A DNA stretch of 64,000 bases from Mycocentrospora acerina. Taxonomy: Eukaryota; Ascomycota; Dothideomycetes; Pleosporales. Of this stretch, positions 1 to 9,725 are shown piece by piece. A program made the position numbers and the translations under genes. Position 1 is the stretch's first letter; the number at the start of each line of letters is the position of its first letter. The notes beneath the pieces are model-generated. The model did no database searches. It had not been told where the DNA came from and saw nothing but the letters and a program-made list of their open reading frames with translations. The DNA is taken from the NCBI GenBank assembly GCA_022701365.1, contig JAKUHH010000177.1:558001-622000 (forward strand), read 5' to 3'.

Positions 1-1126
1 AGCGCAGCCATCCCGCATATGTTCCACTACCACAATCGCTCCCTTCCCTCTTCCTCCATATCATCCCCAATGTGTCACCACCAAACAGCTTTGCCGAAAA
101 GCCGTGCCCCAGTTTGATCGCCCAGCTCCCGCCTACGACCTTTTCCACGATTGTCCTCGCAAACTCCTGCTCTTCCGTCTCCTTCTCGCCCACGCCCGGA
201 AGGCGCATCTCAAAGATCTCGGCTTGTCGTTGACCGCTCCACCCTGTCATCTGCTCATGCACAAACACCCCATCCATCATGCTCAGCAACCAGCACTTTT
301 CACGCACGTACTTTGGCCCATCCCAGCCATTCTCTTCATCCAGCCAGCGTTGCGCAGAACCCATACATTGAATCTGTATCGCATAGTCCGTCATGGCCTC
401 GTCATTAATGACCATCCTCCCATGCTCCTTATCCTCCACAACCACCTCTTGCGGAACCCGCATCAGCGGAACATGAGCCACAAGCGCGTGTGTATGTGCA
501 CCCACTGTACTCGTCCTCCCTTCCCAGACCTTGAGAAGAATATAATGCGCTCTCTGCACCAGCGGATTGCCCGGCCCACACATGAGTGCGAAATTGACAA
601 TGGACAAGTTTGGCACATCGCCCATTGTGAATCCGGCAAAATCGCACGGCGAGTCCGGGTTGGCAATGTGCGTCTCCCACAGCCAGTTTAAATCGCCGAA
701 TTGCAGAACCCCGACGTCGAGGTAGATGCCGCCGTACCGCAAGAGCAGCGGGTACCGTATCAGATCAGATGTATGTTGGCCCGCAAACTGGCCGCTGATG
801 GAGCCGTTTGTGAATGCGCTTGGTACTACAGACGGCGATTGAGTGTCGATAAAGTGCGAAACATTGAGGCGTGATCCAGGTACAGTATCGAGCACGTAGA
901 CGGTCCATCCTAGCGGCGTGAAGCGCCGGTACCACGCAATGACGTTGCGGACAAGGTACGGTGGGAGGTTATGAATTCCCGAGTGCCAGAATGCAAAGAT
1001 GGACTTGCCATTGGGTTTTGGCGGCTTGGGAGACATTAAAGCTGGAGGTAGTTGATTGTGTGAAGAGGGTGGCGGAAGTATCTCGTAGGTGAGGGATGAG
1101 GTCCCTGGAATGTTTGGATACTCCAT
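1..1126 (-). CDS. Glycosyltransferase with DXD-type sugar-binding region, partial (runs off left edge)
   Basis: The reading frame is open from the ATG at 1126 to the left edge, giving 375 residues without a stop, so the 3' end lies outside the window. Around residues 40-75 there is a pattern F-A-F-W-H-S-G-I-x-x-L-P followed by R-N-V-x-x-W. Residues about 115-137 contain S-D-L-I-R-Y-P-L-L-L-R-Y-G-G-I-Y-L-D-V-G. This is the nucleotide-sugar-binding DXD-like region of the GT32 / capsular-polysaccharide-synthesis type families found in many filamentous fungi. The expected role is sugar transfer from a nucleotide sugar in the secretory pathway or on a surface glycan; donor and acceptor cannot be read from sequence. 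No signal peptide or membrane anchor is obvious at the N-terminus, which begins with a Pro/Ser-rich stretch. A second in-frame Met near residue 31 is an alternative start. Family call is fairly sure, substrate unknown. Confidence 0.8.
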   Translation of the reverse strand, partial: MEYPNIPGTSSLTYEILPPPSSHNQLPPALMSPKPPKPNGKSIFAFWHSGIHNLPPYLVRNVIAWYRRFTPLGWTVYVLDTVPGSRLNVSHFIDTQSPSVVPSAFTNGSISGQFAGQHTSDLIRYPLLLRYGGIYLDVGVLQFGDLNWLWETHIANPDSPCDFAGFTMGDVPNLSIVNFALMCGPGNPLVQRAHYILLKVWEGRTSTVGAHTHALVAHVPLMRVPQEVVVEDKEHGRMVINDEAMTDYAIQIQCMGSAQRWLDEENGWDGPKYVREKCWLLSMMDGVFVHEQMTGWSGQRQAEIFEMRLPGVGEKETEEQEFARTIVEKVVGGSWAIKLGHGFSAKLFGGDTLGMIWRKREGSDCGSGTYAGWLR

Positions 1127-2060
1127 GTTATTGTTGTTGTTATTATTATTATCGTTGTCGTTGTATGTAACATGCATTAGTGGTCGTATGTACAATGACC
1201 GAAATTGTGCGCCAAATTGGACAGAATACTTGTCCACAAAAAATATTAAGTACACAACACGTAGAGCGAGAGAAAATTGTTTAAGCCTTATATCTCAAAA
1301 GTCAAACCGGTTCAAGTACTTTTCTGACTACCCTCAATCATTTCGACTCATACTTGATTCCGCGTAACCTGATGCAGCTAGTTAGTTAGTTAGGGGTAAA
1401 GGAGCACAAAAAAAATAAGCACCACCCACTTTCAACGAACCCTTGCCGGGACTGGACACCTGAACAAGCACAAAGACGGCAGACGATCATTTGCGAGAAA
1501 AGAAAATCGCCATGCACGTTTTAAAAAAAAGCGCTCATTCATAAACTTGAAATGTAGTAAATAAGCATGCTTTTTACTTTTCAAAATGAATAGTTAGTTT
1601 TTAAGTGTGATCATACTTTTTCTATTTAAAATTCCTTGTTCTTTTTACAAGGTGGTTCGTTTGTCTGTCTTGTACTAATCTGCTTACTGAAGACTATGTG
1701 TATTAAAGCGCTTGCATCCCTGTCGGTTATGACGTACTTCTACTCCACATCGCGGCCCCCACTCTCTTTTGCTGCAGCATGCAGTTGATTGTGATGAACG
1801 GAAGTAAAAGCTTTTTGAGACTGGACTTGGCTGGTGGTGAGGGCGTTATTCAATGCCGAATTCTTGGGGGGAAAAAATGAGAAAATCAAAAGAGAGTTGT
1901 GTAGCACGCAACTTGGTACAAGTTGCAACAAGCAATCTCATCAAAACCACTTGCATAATGGAAGACTGGAAGCATTGAAACTACTCTCAATTTCCTGATT
2001 CCTTACTTTCTTAGGGATTAATACTATCAGATTTCCACGACCGCCCAAACACCTGCCGCC
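1127..2060. other. Intergenic region between two minus-strand genes
   Basis: No convincing gene. It starts with a GTT/ATT trinucleotide run at about 1130-1165 just upstream of the glycosyltransferase start, and has a short GTTA run near 1379-1394. The middle part (about 1500-1700) is AT-rich. Short open frames here lack family features or codon continuity. Confidence 0.5.
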
Positions 2061-2783
2061 TCATGCCGACGCAAACGCAGCCCACAGTCTTGTAACCCAC
2101 AACGCAAGAATAAGCTCTCTCCACATTTGATCAAGATGGCCGCTCAGTCGAATAGTCGGTATCATCTTACGATCCTCTGTAATATTCACCACCTCCGTAG
2201 CAACCACCCGCCCCTGAGTGTCCTTCCACTCCGCCGGCGCCGTCTCATCCCTCCGCTGCATGAGCGCCCGAGCAAACCCCCCCGACTTTTCACACGTCAG
2301 GAAATCCTCTATCCGCATACCTTCTCGCACCATGCGTCTAAGATGCCATCTCCGCACTCCAAGCTTCATTTGAATGGCGTCGCGTAGGCATTTCCGCTGC
2401 TGGCCCTGTATGTAAAACTCATTCACTAGCAAAGCGGGGGCGTGCGCTTCGTACAGGACGGACGAATTGTCAAATGCAATGTTTGATGCGCCAGCGTAGA
2501 CGAGTCCTATCTCTTCGGGCTTCAGTTGCCGTATGCGCAGGCGGGAGATGCGCGCATCCAGCAGCGAGGAGAGATGGTATGCTGGCGCGGTGGACGTGTA
2601 GATGAAGGTGCCGAATATTGAGTACGAGGTTTGGACTTGGTCGACAACTGCGTATGCGGGAGGTTCGTATTCAGGAGGAGGCTGCGAGGCTACATCTGGT
2701 TGTACAACTGCGCGAGGCTGCATGTGTGGGGTTGGGTGGGTGACGTCAGAGGCGTTGGCGCTGCGGGTTGTTGGCTCGTTCAT
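2061..2783 (-). CDS. Hypothetical protein, unrecognised family
   Basis: An uninterrupted frame encodes 240 residues from the ATG at 2783. The frame stays open further upstream to 2960, but that extension is a Thr/Ala simple-sequence stretch and is probably 5' leader. The first 50 residues are Pro/Ala-rich and end in a P-P-P-E-Y-E-P-P-A-Y stretch, likely disordered. The rest (about 55-240) looks like a folded mixed domain, with a segment rich in Arg (R-I-S-R-L-R-I-R-Q-L) and a hydrophobic, Trp-containing C-terminus that could be a membrane tail. I do not recognise the family and assign no function. It is bordered by the glycosyltransferase on the same strand and the flavin monooxygenase on the other, 435 nt away. 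Coding status rests on frame length and GC-balanced codons. Confidence 0.55.
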   Translation of the reverse strand: MNEPTTRSANASDVTHPTPHMQPRAVVQPDVASQPPPEYEPPAYAVVDQVQTSYSIFGTFIYTSTAPAYHLSSLLDARISRLRIRQLKPEEIGLVYAGASNIAFDNSSVLYEAHAPALLVNEFYIQGQQRKCLRDAIQMKLGVRRWHLRRMVREGMRIEDFLTCEKSGGFARALMQRRDETAPAEWKDTQGRVVATEVVNITEDRKMIPTIRLSGHLDQMWRELILALWVTRLWAAFASA

Positions 2784-3218
2784 GACCTTCTTGCAAGGAA
2801 TGTCATGTGATATTGGTTGGTGTCTGCGGGTGTGTATAGAGCATAGTGTCACAATCTGACATGATGGAGTGTAGAGAGAAGAAAAAACTCTATATTTTTC
2901 TGGGCGCCCAGCGGCTGTCTTCGTCGCCGTCGCCGTTGCCGTCGTCGTTGTCGTCAACAAATGTTCGCCACGCGATAATGATGTCGCTCAACGTTCAACG
3001 CCACTGTCCAAGACTGATACCCCGCGTCTCCACATCGGTACCGTATTGCGAGTCATGCTTCCTTAACCCCACTTCCTATGCCCTGGATCCCGAGGTCTGA
3101 TCTGCAGCATGGTGATGCATGCTCCTAGATATGCTTGTTGATTGCTGACATGGTTCGCCGTCTTAAACCCTCCCACTCTTTGGACAGATTTCCCCTTGAT
3201 GATAGATAGAGGATAGTC
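2784..3218. other. Divergent intergenic region (promoters of the 2.8-kb and 3.2-kb genes)
   Basis: About 435 nt separate two divergently transcribed genes. It includes the GTC/GTT-rich simple repeat at about 2925-2960. No specific binding site can be claimed. Confidence 0.4.
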
Positions 3219-5114
3219 ATGGGCATCCAATCCGAGCCCAAATCACTTTACGCTGCTGTAGGAAACTTCGCCGATGAGGACATCAATGTGCGAGACCAGC
3301 TTCCCCCAGAAACAGACGACCATGGCTACCGTATCAAAGAGCAGCCAATGGGCACGAAGAGAAAAGTCAAGGTCATTCTCATGGGCGCTGGTGCATCTTC
3401 CTTGAACTTCTTCAAGAAAGCCGAGGAGGAAATGGAAAACCTAGAGATTGTATGCTACGAGAAGAACCTTGACGTAGGCGGTACATGGCTGGAGAATCGA
3501 TACCCAGGATGTGCGTGCGATATTCCTTCGGTCAACTATCAATTCTCCTGGAATATCAAGCTGTGGTCACACTATTACTCGTATGCCCCTGAGATCTGGG
3601 AATACCTCAAGGCCATTGAGCGGGACAATGACTTTATCAAAAAGTACATCAAGCTGCAGCACCAGATTGAACATGTCGAATGGGACGACACTGCCGGTTT
3701 GTGGCGTGTCAAGGTCCGGGACTTACAGACAAAGTTGGTGGTTGACGATAGTGCCGAGTTCTTCGTCAACGCTGGTGGCGTGCTGAATAATTGGAAGTGG
3801 CCGGATATCCCTGGCCTGAAGAGTTTTGGTGGGAAGTTGATGCATTCCGCGCACTACGAAGAAGGATACGACCTTTCGGATAAACGGGTAGCAGTCATTG
3901 GAGCTGGAAGCTCGGGAGTTCAAATTGTTGCTGCAATACAGCAGAATGTGCAACACCTGTATCACTGGGTTAGGTCACCTATTTGGATCACTGCAGGGTT
4001 TGCACAAACCTGGGCTGCGAAAAATGGCGCCAACTTCCGATGTATGACTTTTGAGCACCTCTGTAATGCTGTATACTAACAAACCACAGACAGTGATGAG
4101 CAGCTCAGATTCCTCAAAGACAACCCAGAAAAATACCTCGAATACCGCAAGCAGATTGAGAACGAGCTCAACCAGCGATTCAAGTTCATCATAAAGGGCA
4201 GTGACGAAGCTCAGCTCGCCCGTGAATACGCGGACAACGAAATGCGTAAAAAACTGAACAACAACTCCCGCCTTGCGGAGAAGATGATTCCGAAGACTTT
4301 TAATCCTGGCTGCCGCCGCCCGACCCCGGCGCCGGGCTATCTTGAAGCCTTAACCGCAAAAAATACAACCGTTTTCACTGACCCCATCGGCTCGATAACA
4401 GAGACGGGATTCATCGACCTCGAGGGCAATTCTCACGACGTCGACGTAATCATCTGCGCCACCGGTTTCGATACCTCTTGGCTCCCACGCTTTCCCTTTA
4501 TCGCCAACGGCACCGACTTGCGTGATTTGTGGGGTTCCGAGGACGGTGTAACATCCTATCTTAGCGTCGGCATTCCCACATTCCCCAACACATTCAGCTT
4601 TTGCGGCCCGTACGGTCCTCTAGGGCACGGCTCGTTCATGCCGCTTATTGAGCAGTGGACAAGATACATCTTTCAAGCCATAACCAAGGTCCAAGTGGAG
4701 AACATCAAATCCCTCACTCCCAAACTCTCCGTCAGTCGCCAGTTCCGGCAACACGCCGACCTGTTTCTGCAGCGCACAGCCTGGACCTCGCCATGCCGCT
4801 CGTGGTTCAAACAGGGCAAAGCTGACGGTCAGGCCGCTATATGGCCTGGCTCGAGGCTACATTTCTTGAAGATGCTGAAGAGCCCGCGATACGAGGACTA
4901 CACCATTGAGTACTGGGGCGATAACATGTTTGAGTTTTTCGGGAATGGGTTCGAGGTTAGAGAGTTTGACGGCAGAGACATAACTAATTACCTTGGCTGT
5001 CTCGACAAGCATGGACGAGATTTGCAGCCGGATTATGACAAGGGTTTACTCAATGTCCTGGGAGGCTTTACGTTGGACGAGACGTATGTTGTTAGTGGGA
5101 AAGACAGGGTTTGA
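3219..5114 (+). CDS. FAD-dependent monooxygenase, Baeyer-Villiger / flavin-containing type
   Basis: Two exons, 3219-4041 and 4090-5114, encode 615 residues. The 48-nt intron has donor GTATGA, a textbook branch site TACTAAC and acceptor CACAG. Two Rossmann dinucleotide motifs are visible: G-A-G-A-S-S near residue 56 (FAD) and G-A-G-S-S-G near 228 (NADPH). The block G-G-T-W-x-x-N-R-Y-P-G-C-A-C-D follows the first motif, as usual for class B flavin monooxygenases. The Baeyer-Villiger fingerprint FxGxxxHxxxW appears near residues 202-212 as F-G-G-K-L-M-H-S-A-H-Y, with Tyr in place of Trp. An A-T-G-F-D motif lies in the second half. The family inserts oxygen next to ketones or oxidises N or S using NADPH and O2; the substrate is unknown. 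Length fits fungal BVMO-like enzymes. It is not near the PKS-NRPS (over 25 kb away), so a cluster link is not implied. Confidence 0.88.
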
Positions 5115-5946
5115 GCAGTCCCATGGCAGGCAAGCAAAGTATTAGTCTTCTACATTCTCAATTGAAGCTCGCAGGCAGTTAAAATGAATGAATGAATGTA
5201 ATTGAGTTCAAAGAAAACATCTAGTACTCCATGGCCATTCTCCCCGCCGCTGAAAACTCTTCCGTCTCTTCAGGACGCCAACTCCATTTGCTACCTTTTC
5301 AAACTATTCACATCCCGCTCACTTGATGCGATTAAATATCGCCGCCGTTGTGCACACTCGCTTTGTCGCTCCTTATTGCAGCAGCATCGCTGTCAAACGA
5401 AGCACTCACAAGAAACGCCATCATCATTTCACACGAATAACCGTTTTTGTTAAGAGCAGAGGCACAAAGATGGCATGGAGATGTTTCTGGTAAACACCTA
5501 TTCGCGACTCGCGATTGGCAGATGCTTATGTAGTATGAATACTTGCTGGAGTTTCCAAGAGGAGCCAACTGTTGGCAAGACAAGCTGCCAGCCACTGCAG
5601 GACAGTGTATCATATATGGCAGCACATGAGTCTCTTGTGTGTACAGGTTCTTCTTTTCCTCCTTGACTGATGATAAGACATGTTCCTCCTCCAATTGTTC
5701 ACTTAGGTAAGTAGTAAGATAACAATACATTCGTGCCAGCGTATAATCGTGACGTTTTTCTCCCTCCACAAAGGCAATGTGAAAATACACTTTTACGACC
5801 TCGTCGCGTAATTCTCCAAATTTTTCATGGGAATGGGCAAATTTAGTGTTGCAAAAACCCCGACGTCTCAATCATGGCATTAAAAACTTTTTGTTACGCC
5901 GAAAAGGACAACCCATATTCTGTGTTACCACACATGTTGATTTTTT
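5115..5946. other. Convergent intergenic region
   Basis: This lies between the 3' ends of the monooxygenase (plus) and the 2OG oxygenase (minus). A 179-codon minus-strand frame (5332-5871) is present but shows no family motif or domain-like pattern, so it is not called. Nothing else is supported. Confidence 0.45.
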
Positions 5947-7533
5947 TTACTCCGTGGCATCAACGTCATATTCGACATCTGTCCGTACGACATACTTTGC
6001 TCCCTCGACTACTCCTGTTCCCTCGTGCAACAGCGCTCCTCTTGCTTCACCATGTGGAAAGACTGCTACGCTGCCCATGACGGGCCGCACGGGATACGCA
6101 TTGATGACGCCATCTTTGACGCTAGGAATGAAGAAGGTGGTCTCGCCGCCGCGGAAGTCGTCGTTGAGATAGATGAGGAAGGTGAAGAGGGAGGACTGGC
6201 GGGCCGAAGCAGGCGAGGCATCATAGAGATATGTTGGTGGAGTGGTAGGGGAGATTCCAGAGGGTGGCCAGGCACCATCTAATTGGCGTAGTCAGTATAT
6301 ATCTTGAAGGAAGAGTAAATAGGAAAATGGAGTATAAGAAGAAGACATACCGATGTGGCACCTATATTCGGCACCAGGGACATATCTGTACACTCTGAAC
6401 CGCCGGTTTACACCCCTGACCTTCTTTCCAGCAACAGTTTCTGGAACAAATGCTTTTACCCTATCCCACAACTTGTCATGAAATGCCTGGTCGACGATCC
6501 AGTAGAAGTTGTGGGCCAGTACACTCGTGTCTTCGCCCTGTGGGCGCAATGGGGCGTCCGGGATGAAGTCAATAGCTTCTCCTGCAGCGATGATGGACGT
6601 GCACTCGTCTGGTGAGAGCACGTCTTTGATGAGGCGCAGGTCGGGGACGATGGGGTGTGTGTGGCATTGCGTCTTGGGGGCTTGGTCCAAGGCAATTGTA
6701 TCGTCTTCAGAGGCAAAGAGGACGGCGGGGTGGAGGTTCGGGGGCTTGCGCAGAGGGCCTGGTGTGGTTTCGAGGACGTTGAAGCGGTCCTTGATGTTGG
6801 GCGGGCAGACGTCCAGGATGGTCTTGTCGAGGACGCGCTGGCGTATCTCGCGCGTGGGCCCTGCCGTGCCCCGCAGGTCCCACGTCTCCTGCAGCGCGAT
6901 GCCTGGGGCGGCGTCAGTGCCGTGTGCAGTCGAGTCGGTGGGCCCCGTGACTCGCAGGATGGCGTCGAGCACGCGCAGCAGGTCGTGGTTGTGGGCATTG
7001 TGGCCGGCGACCGTCTGGCTGGGCACGTCGACGTGGATCGACAGGCCCGAGACGACATCGAGGGTGCGCACCCAGCGGCAGAGGGCGCCCAGGGAGGGCG
7101 TCTCGCGGCGGATGCGCATCTCGGCTAGCAGGATCAGGGCATCGCGGAGGGCGGCGTCGGTGAGGGCGGCGGAGATGCGGGCGGTGAGGTTGCTGCCCTC
7201 TGCGCATCAGTCAGCAATGGGGGGTCAGCAATGGGGGGTCAGCGGAAGGCGCCGTGGAGCACACTCGCCAGCAGCAATCAGGCCCGTGGTGCTGGCCTGG
7301 CGGAAGGCGTAGACGGCGGTGCGCAGGTCCTTGCACGCCTTGGACTTGATGAGGGCCGGGTGCTCTGCGAGCGTCTGCAGCGTCTCAACGGCCACTTCGA
7401 GCTCCTCAGGCGAGACGACGGCATAGGTGCTGGCAGGCGGCGTGTCGTGCGGCGGGCTGGCGAGTCCTGTCGCTGCTACGGCGGGCTTCTTGACGGCGTT
7501 GGCGTGCGCGGCATTGCGCTTGCGCTTGGCCAT
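5947..7533 (-). CDS. 2-oxoglutarate/Fe(II)-dependent oxygenase, prolyl 4-hydroxylase-like
   Basis: Three exons on the minus strand, 7533-7269, 7199-6351 and 6278-5947, give 481 residues. Intron 2 (72 nt) is ordinary GT-AG. Intron 1 (69 nt) splices in frame only with a GC donor (GCGAGT) and acceptor GCGCAG. The C-terminal third carries the double-stranded beta-helix motif. The HxD pair is His370 and Asp372, the Asp codon being split by intron 2. The distal metal ligand is His456 in L-L-H-E-G, and a basic 2OG-binding residue follows (Lys466 or Arg470). A strand R-G-G-E-T-T-F-F precedes the distal His, as in P4H-type enzymes. The first ~330 residues are a fungal-specific N-terminal region beginning with a basic stretch (K-R-K-R), possibly nuclear. 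The expected reaction is hydroxylation of protein or small-molecule substrate with release of CO2 and succinate; substrate unknown. Confidence 0.88.
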
Positions 7534-8414
7534 GACGGCTTCTTATTCTATGTTTGCGTGTATAATTGTGCGTGCGTATATGCAGTTAGATGTGTGTGTG
7601 TGTGCGCGTGTCTTGTCTCGTGATGTCGTGCTGGATGCAAATACCCTTGTCTCGTGATAACGTGCTGGGAGTCGCGAAATCAATGGTGCGTGTGGGGCGC
7701 ACTCGCCGCGGGAGTGTCGCCTTGGCCGTCTTGCATAATCTCCGCTTTCTCTTCACTCCTGCGCGGCACAATCCACACCGACAAGGTGCAGCAGAGCAGG
7801 GCGGGGTAGCTCACGACATAGGTATACGTGGAAGCCTCGCGACAATGGCAGTTGACGAGCAGCTGAACTCTCGACGACGCTGGCAGTCACGCCTTGCACA
7901 ATGCCCAAAAGAGACGGATCAACATCTCGGTCCATCACTTTCTCCTTCTGGCTGCACTTGCGCAGTGACAAAGCCAAACAAGCTTTCCAAGCACGACAGT
8001 CATCTCCACCACGTCTGGCAAGCATCGTAAAAGCTCGCAACCGGTTGCATCGAGCCGTGCAAGCCTGGGTATCCTGCCCATTAAGCCTTGCCCAGCACAC
8101 AGCCTTCTGCTCTAAGCATGGGTTCAAGTTGCATCTGCCAACGGCTTTCCCACCTTCTCCGGACCATCATTAGTGCGAGGAAATTGAGAAACACCGCCAA
8201 GTATGCCAACCCCGCAGAACATGAACAAGTTCGCAGATTACGCCGAAATAATCGACCTCTAATAGACCTTGGCGGAGAAATTAAGTGAAGGTGGTTAATC
8301 AATCGGCAATGCCCAGCAATAATCCCAAGCATTCCAAAGGTACATGAACTGTATCTTTCCCCCCGTTCCATCATATTCAATTTCTCCAATAATAACACAC
8401 ATTCCTTCTCCAAC
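7534..8414. other. Divergent intergenic region with a GT microsatellite
   Basis: The region separates the 2OG oxygenase (minus) and the lactonase-like gene (plus). It contains a GT-rich microsatellite at about 7589-7612. Several short frames on both strands overlap each other and have no motif. It serves as the promoter region for both genes; no TATA element is claimed. Confidence 0.45.
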
Positions 8415-9725
8415 ATGTACAGATTAACTCTAGCTTCTTTGCTGTCGTCCGCGCTCTGGGTGACATCCAGCAACGCTGCTCAGCTTTTCGCCGCCCATTC
8501 TGATGGCAATCTGAGCACGCTTTCTCTTGTCGAAAGAGGAAAAACGTCCAATCTGTCAGTCACGTCTACGACTGCTCAATGCGCTGGCAATCCAGCTACA
8601 TTGAATCTCGACTATTCCAATCGTATCTTATACTGCTTGGATCGCGGCCGGGCCAACGCTACCCAAGGATCGCTCAATTCGTTTTCCATTGGTCCGCAGG
8701 GCTCCCTCTCGCGTATTGCTCGCGTGAGTGCGCCTCTGTCGGGTGTTGCTGCCGAGTATTTCGATACAGAGAGCGGCGTTCGCGGATACGTGACAGCTTC
8801 GTAGTAAGTTTGTCGGAATAAAGCAAATTTAATCAAAACACCAATGTTGACTTGTCGTAGTAACCGAAGCTCAACAGCAGCCTACATCCTTGGTCCTAAT
8901 GGCACCTTGACTGAGCCGTTGCAAACCATTTTCCCAACCATCAACGCAACTGGTCCTGTTCCGTTGAGACAAGACCGTAGTTATCTGCACCACGTCGTGC
9001 TTGATCCAACAGGCCAATTCATCTTACTACCGGATCTTGGCGGCGACAGGATCCGTGTATACAAGTACGATCAAAACAACGTTGCGCCTCTAGAGGAGCT
9101 CGACTCTCTGGTAACACTTCCTGGCACAGGGCCTAGACACGCTGTATTTTGGAAGTCGTCCCATGGTGGTCTCTATTTGTTCTTCAATGGAGAGCTTGAC
9201 CAAAAAGTCTATTCATACCGCGTAGATTACACCAAAACAGGACTGTCTTGGACAAAGGTATTCGAGGTACCTGCCATCAGTGCCAATCTCCCCGCTACTC
9301 GGGCACCCACGAGTGAGATTGCCGTCTCGGTGAGTTGACACTATTTATATTACTACGCTGTGCAATTTGACTGACTGTTGTTGCAGCCGGACGGTCGATT
9401 TGTGATTGTCAGCAATCGTGACGTTTCCTTCGCAAATTCGCCAATTTATCGGAGCGGACCAACTGACACTCTCTCTACCTTTTCTATTCATCAGAACGGT
9501 ACGCTGAGCCTTGTACAACTCGCGCCATCTGGCGGCTGGAGCCCTCGTCAATTTAGCATCAACAAGGCAGGAGATAGACTGGCAGTTGGACACCAGAACA
9601 ACAACACTGTTGTCATCTGGAAGCGCAATGTCAAGACCGGCAAGCTCGTAAGTGAGGAAAAGGGCGGAAAAATTGGTGTTGTGACGGTCACTGGAGCGGT
9701 TGTGTATTCAATGTGGGATGAGTAG
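8415..9725 (+). CDS. Secreted beta-propeller protein, lactonase (6-phosphogluconolactonase-like) family
   Basis: Three exons, 8415-8803, 8861-9329 and 9387-9725, encode 398 residues. Both introns are 57 nt with donors GTAAGT and GTGAGT. Residues 1-22 form a signal peptide ending in S-S-N-A-A. The body shows the repeated beta-propeller pattern of the fungal lactonase/3-carboxymuconate-cyclase-like family. Recognisable blocks are H-H-V-V-L-D-P-T-G-Q-F, L-P-D-L-G-G-D-R-I-R-V-Y, G-P-R-H-A-V-F and S-P-R-Q-F-S-I. Asp, Gly and His residues of this type line the central channel in the family. Several N-glycosylation sequons (N-x-S/T) support secretion. The family hydrolyses lactones or sugar lactones, though many fungal secreted members have no known substrate. 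Neighbours give no pathway clue. Confidence 0.85.

Noticed and set aside
104..691. 195-codon plus-strand open frame
   Set aside because: It is a shadow of the minus-strand glycosyltransferase, whose frame carries the real family motifs.
5332..5871. 179-codon minus-strand open frame
   Set aside because: No motif, signal peptide or domain-like pattern; it lies between two convergent genes and is likely a chance frame.
6509..7312. 267-codon plus-strand open frame
   Set aside because: It overlaps the well-supported 2OG oxygenase on the other strand in GC-rich sequence and has shadow-type composition (Arg/Ser/Val-rich).
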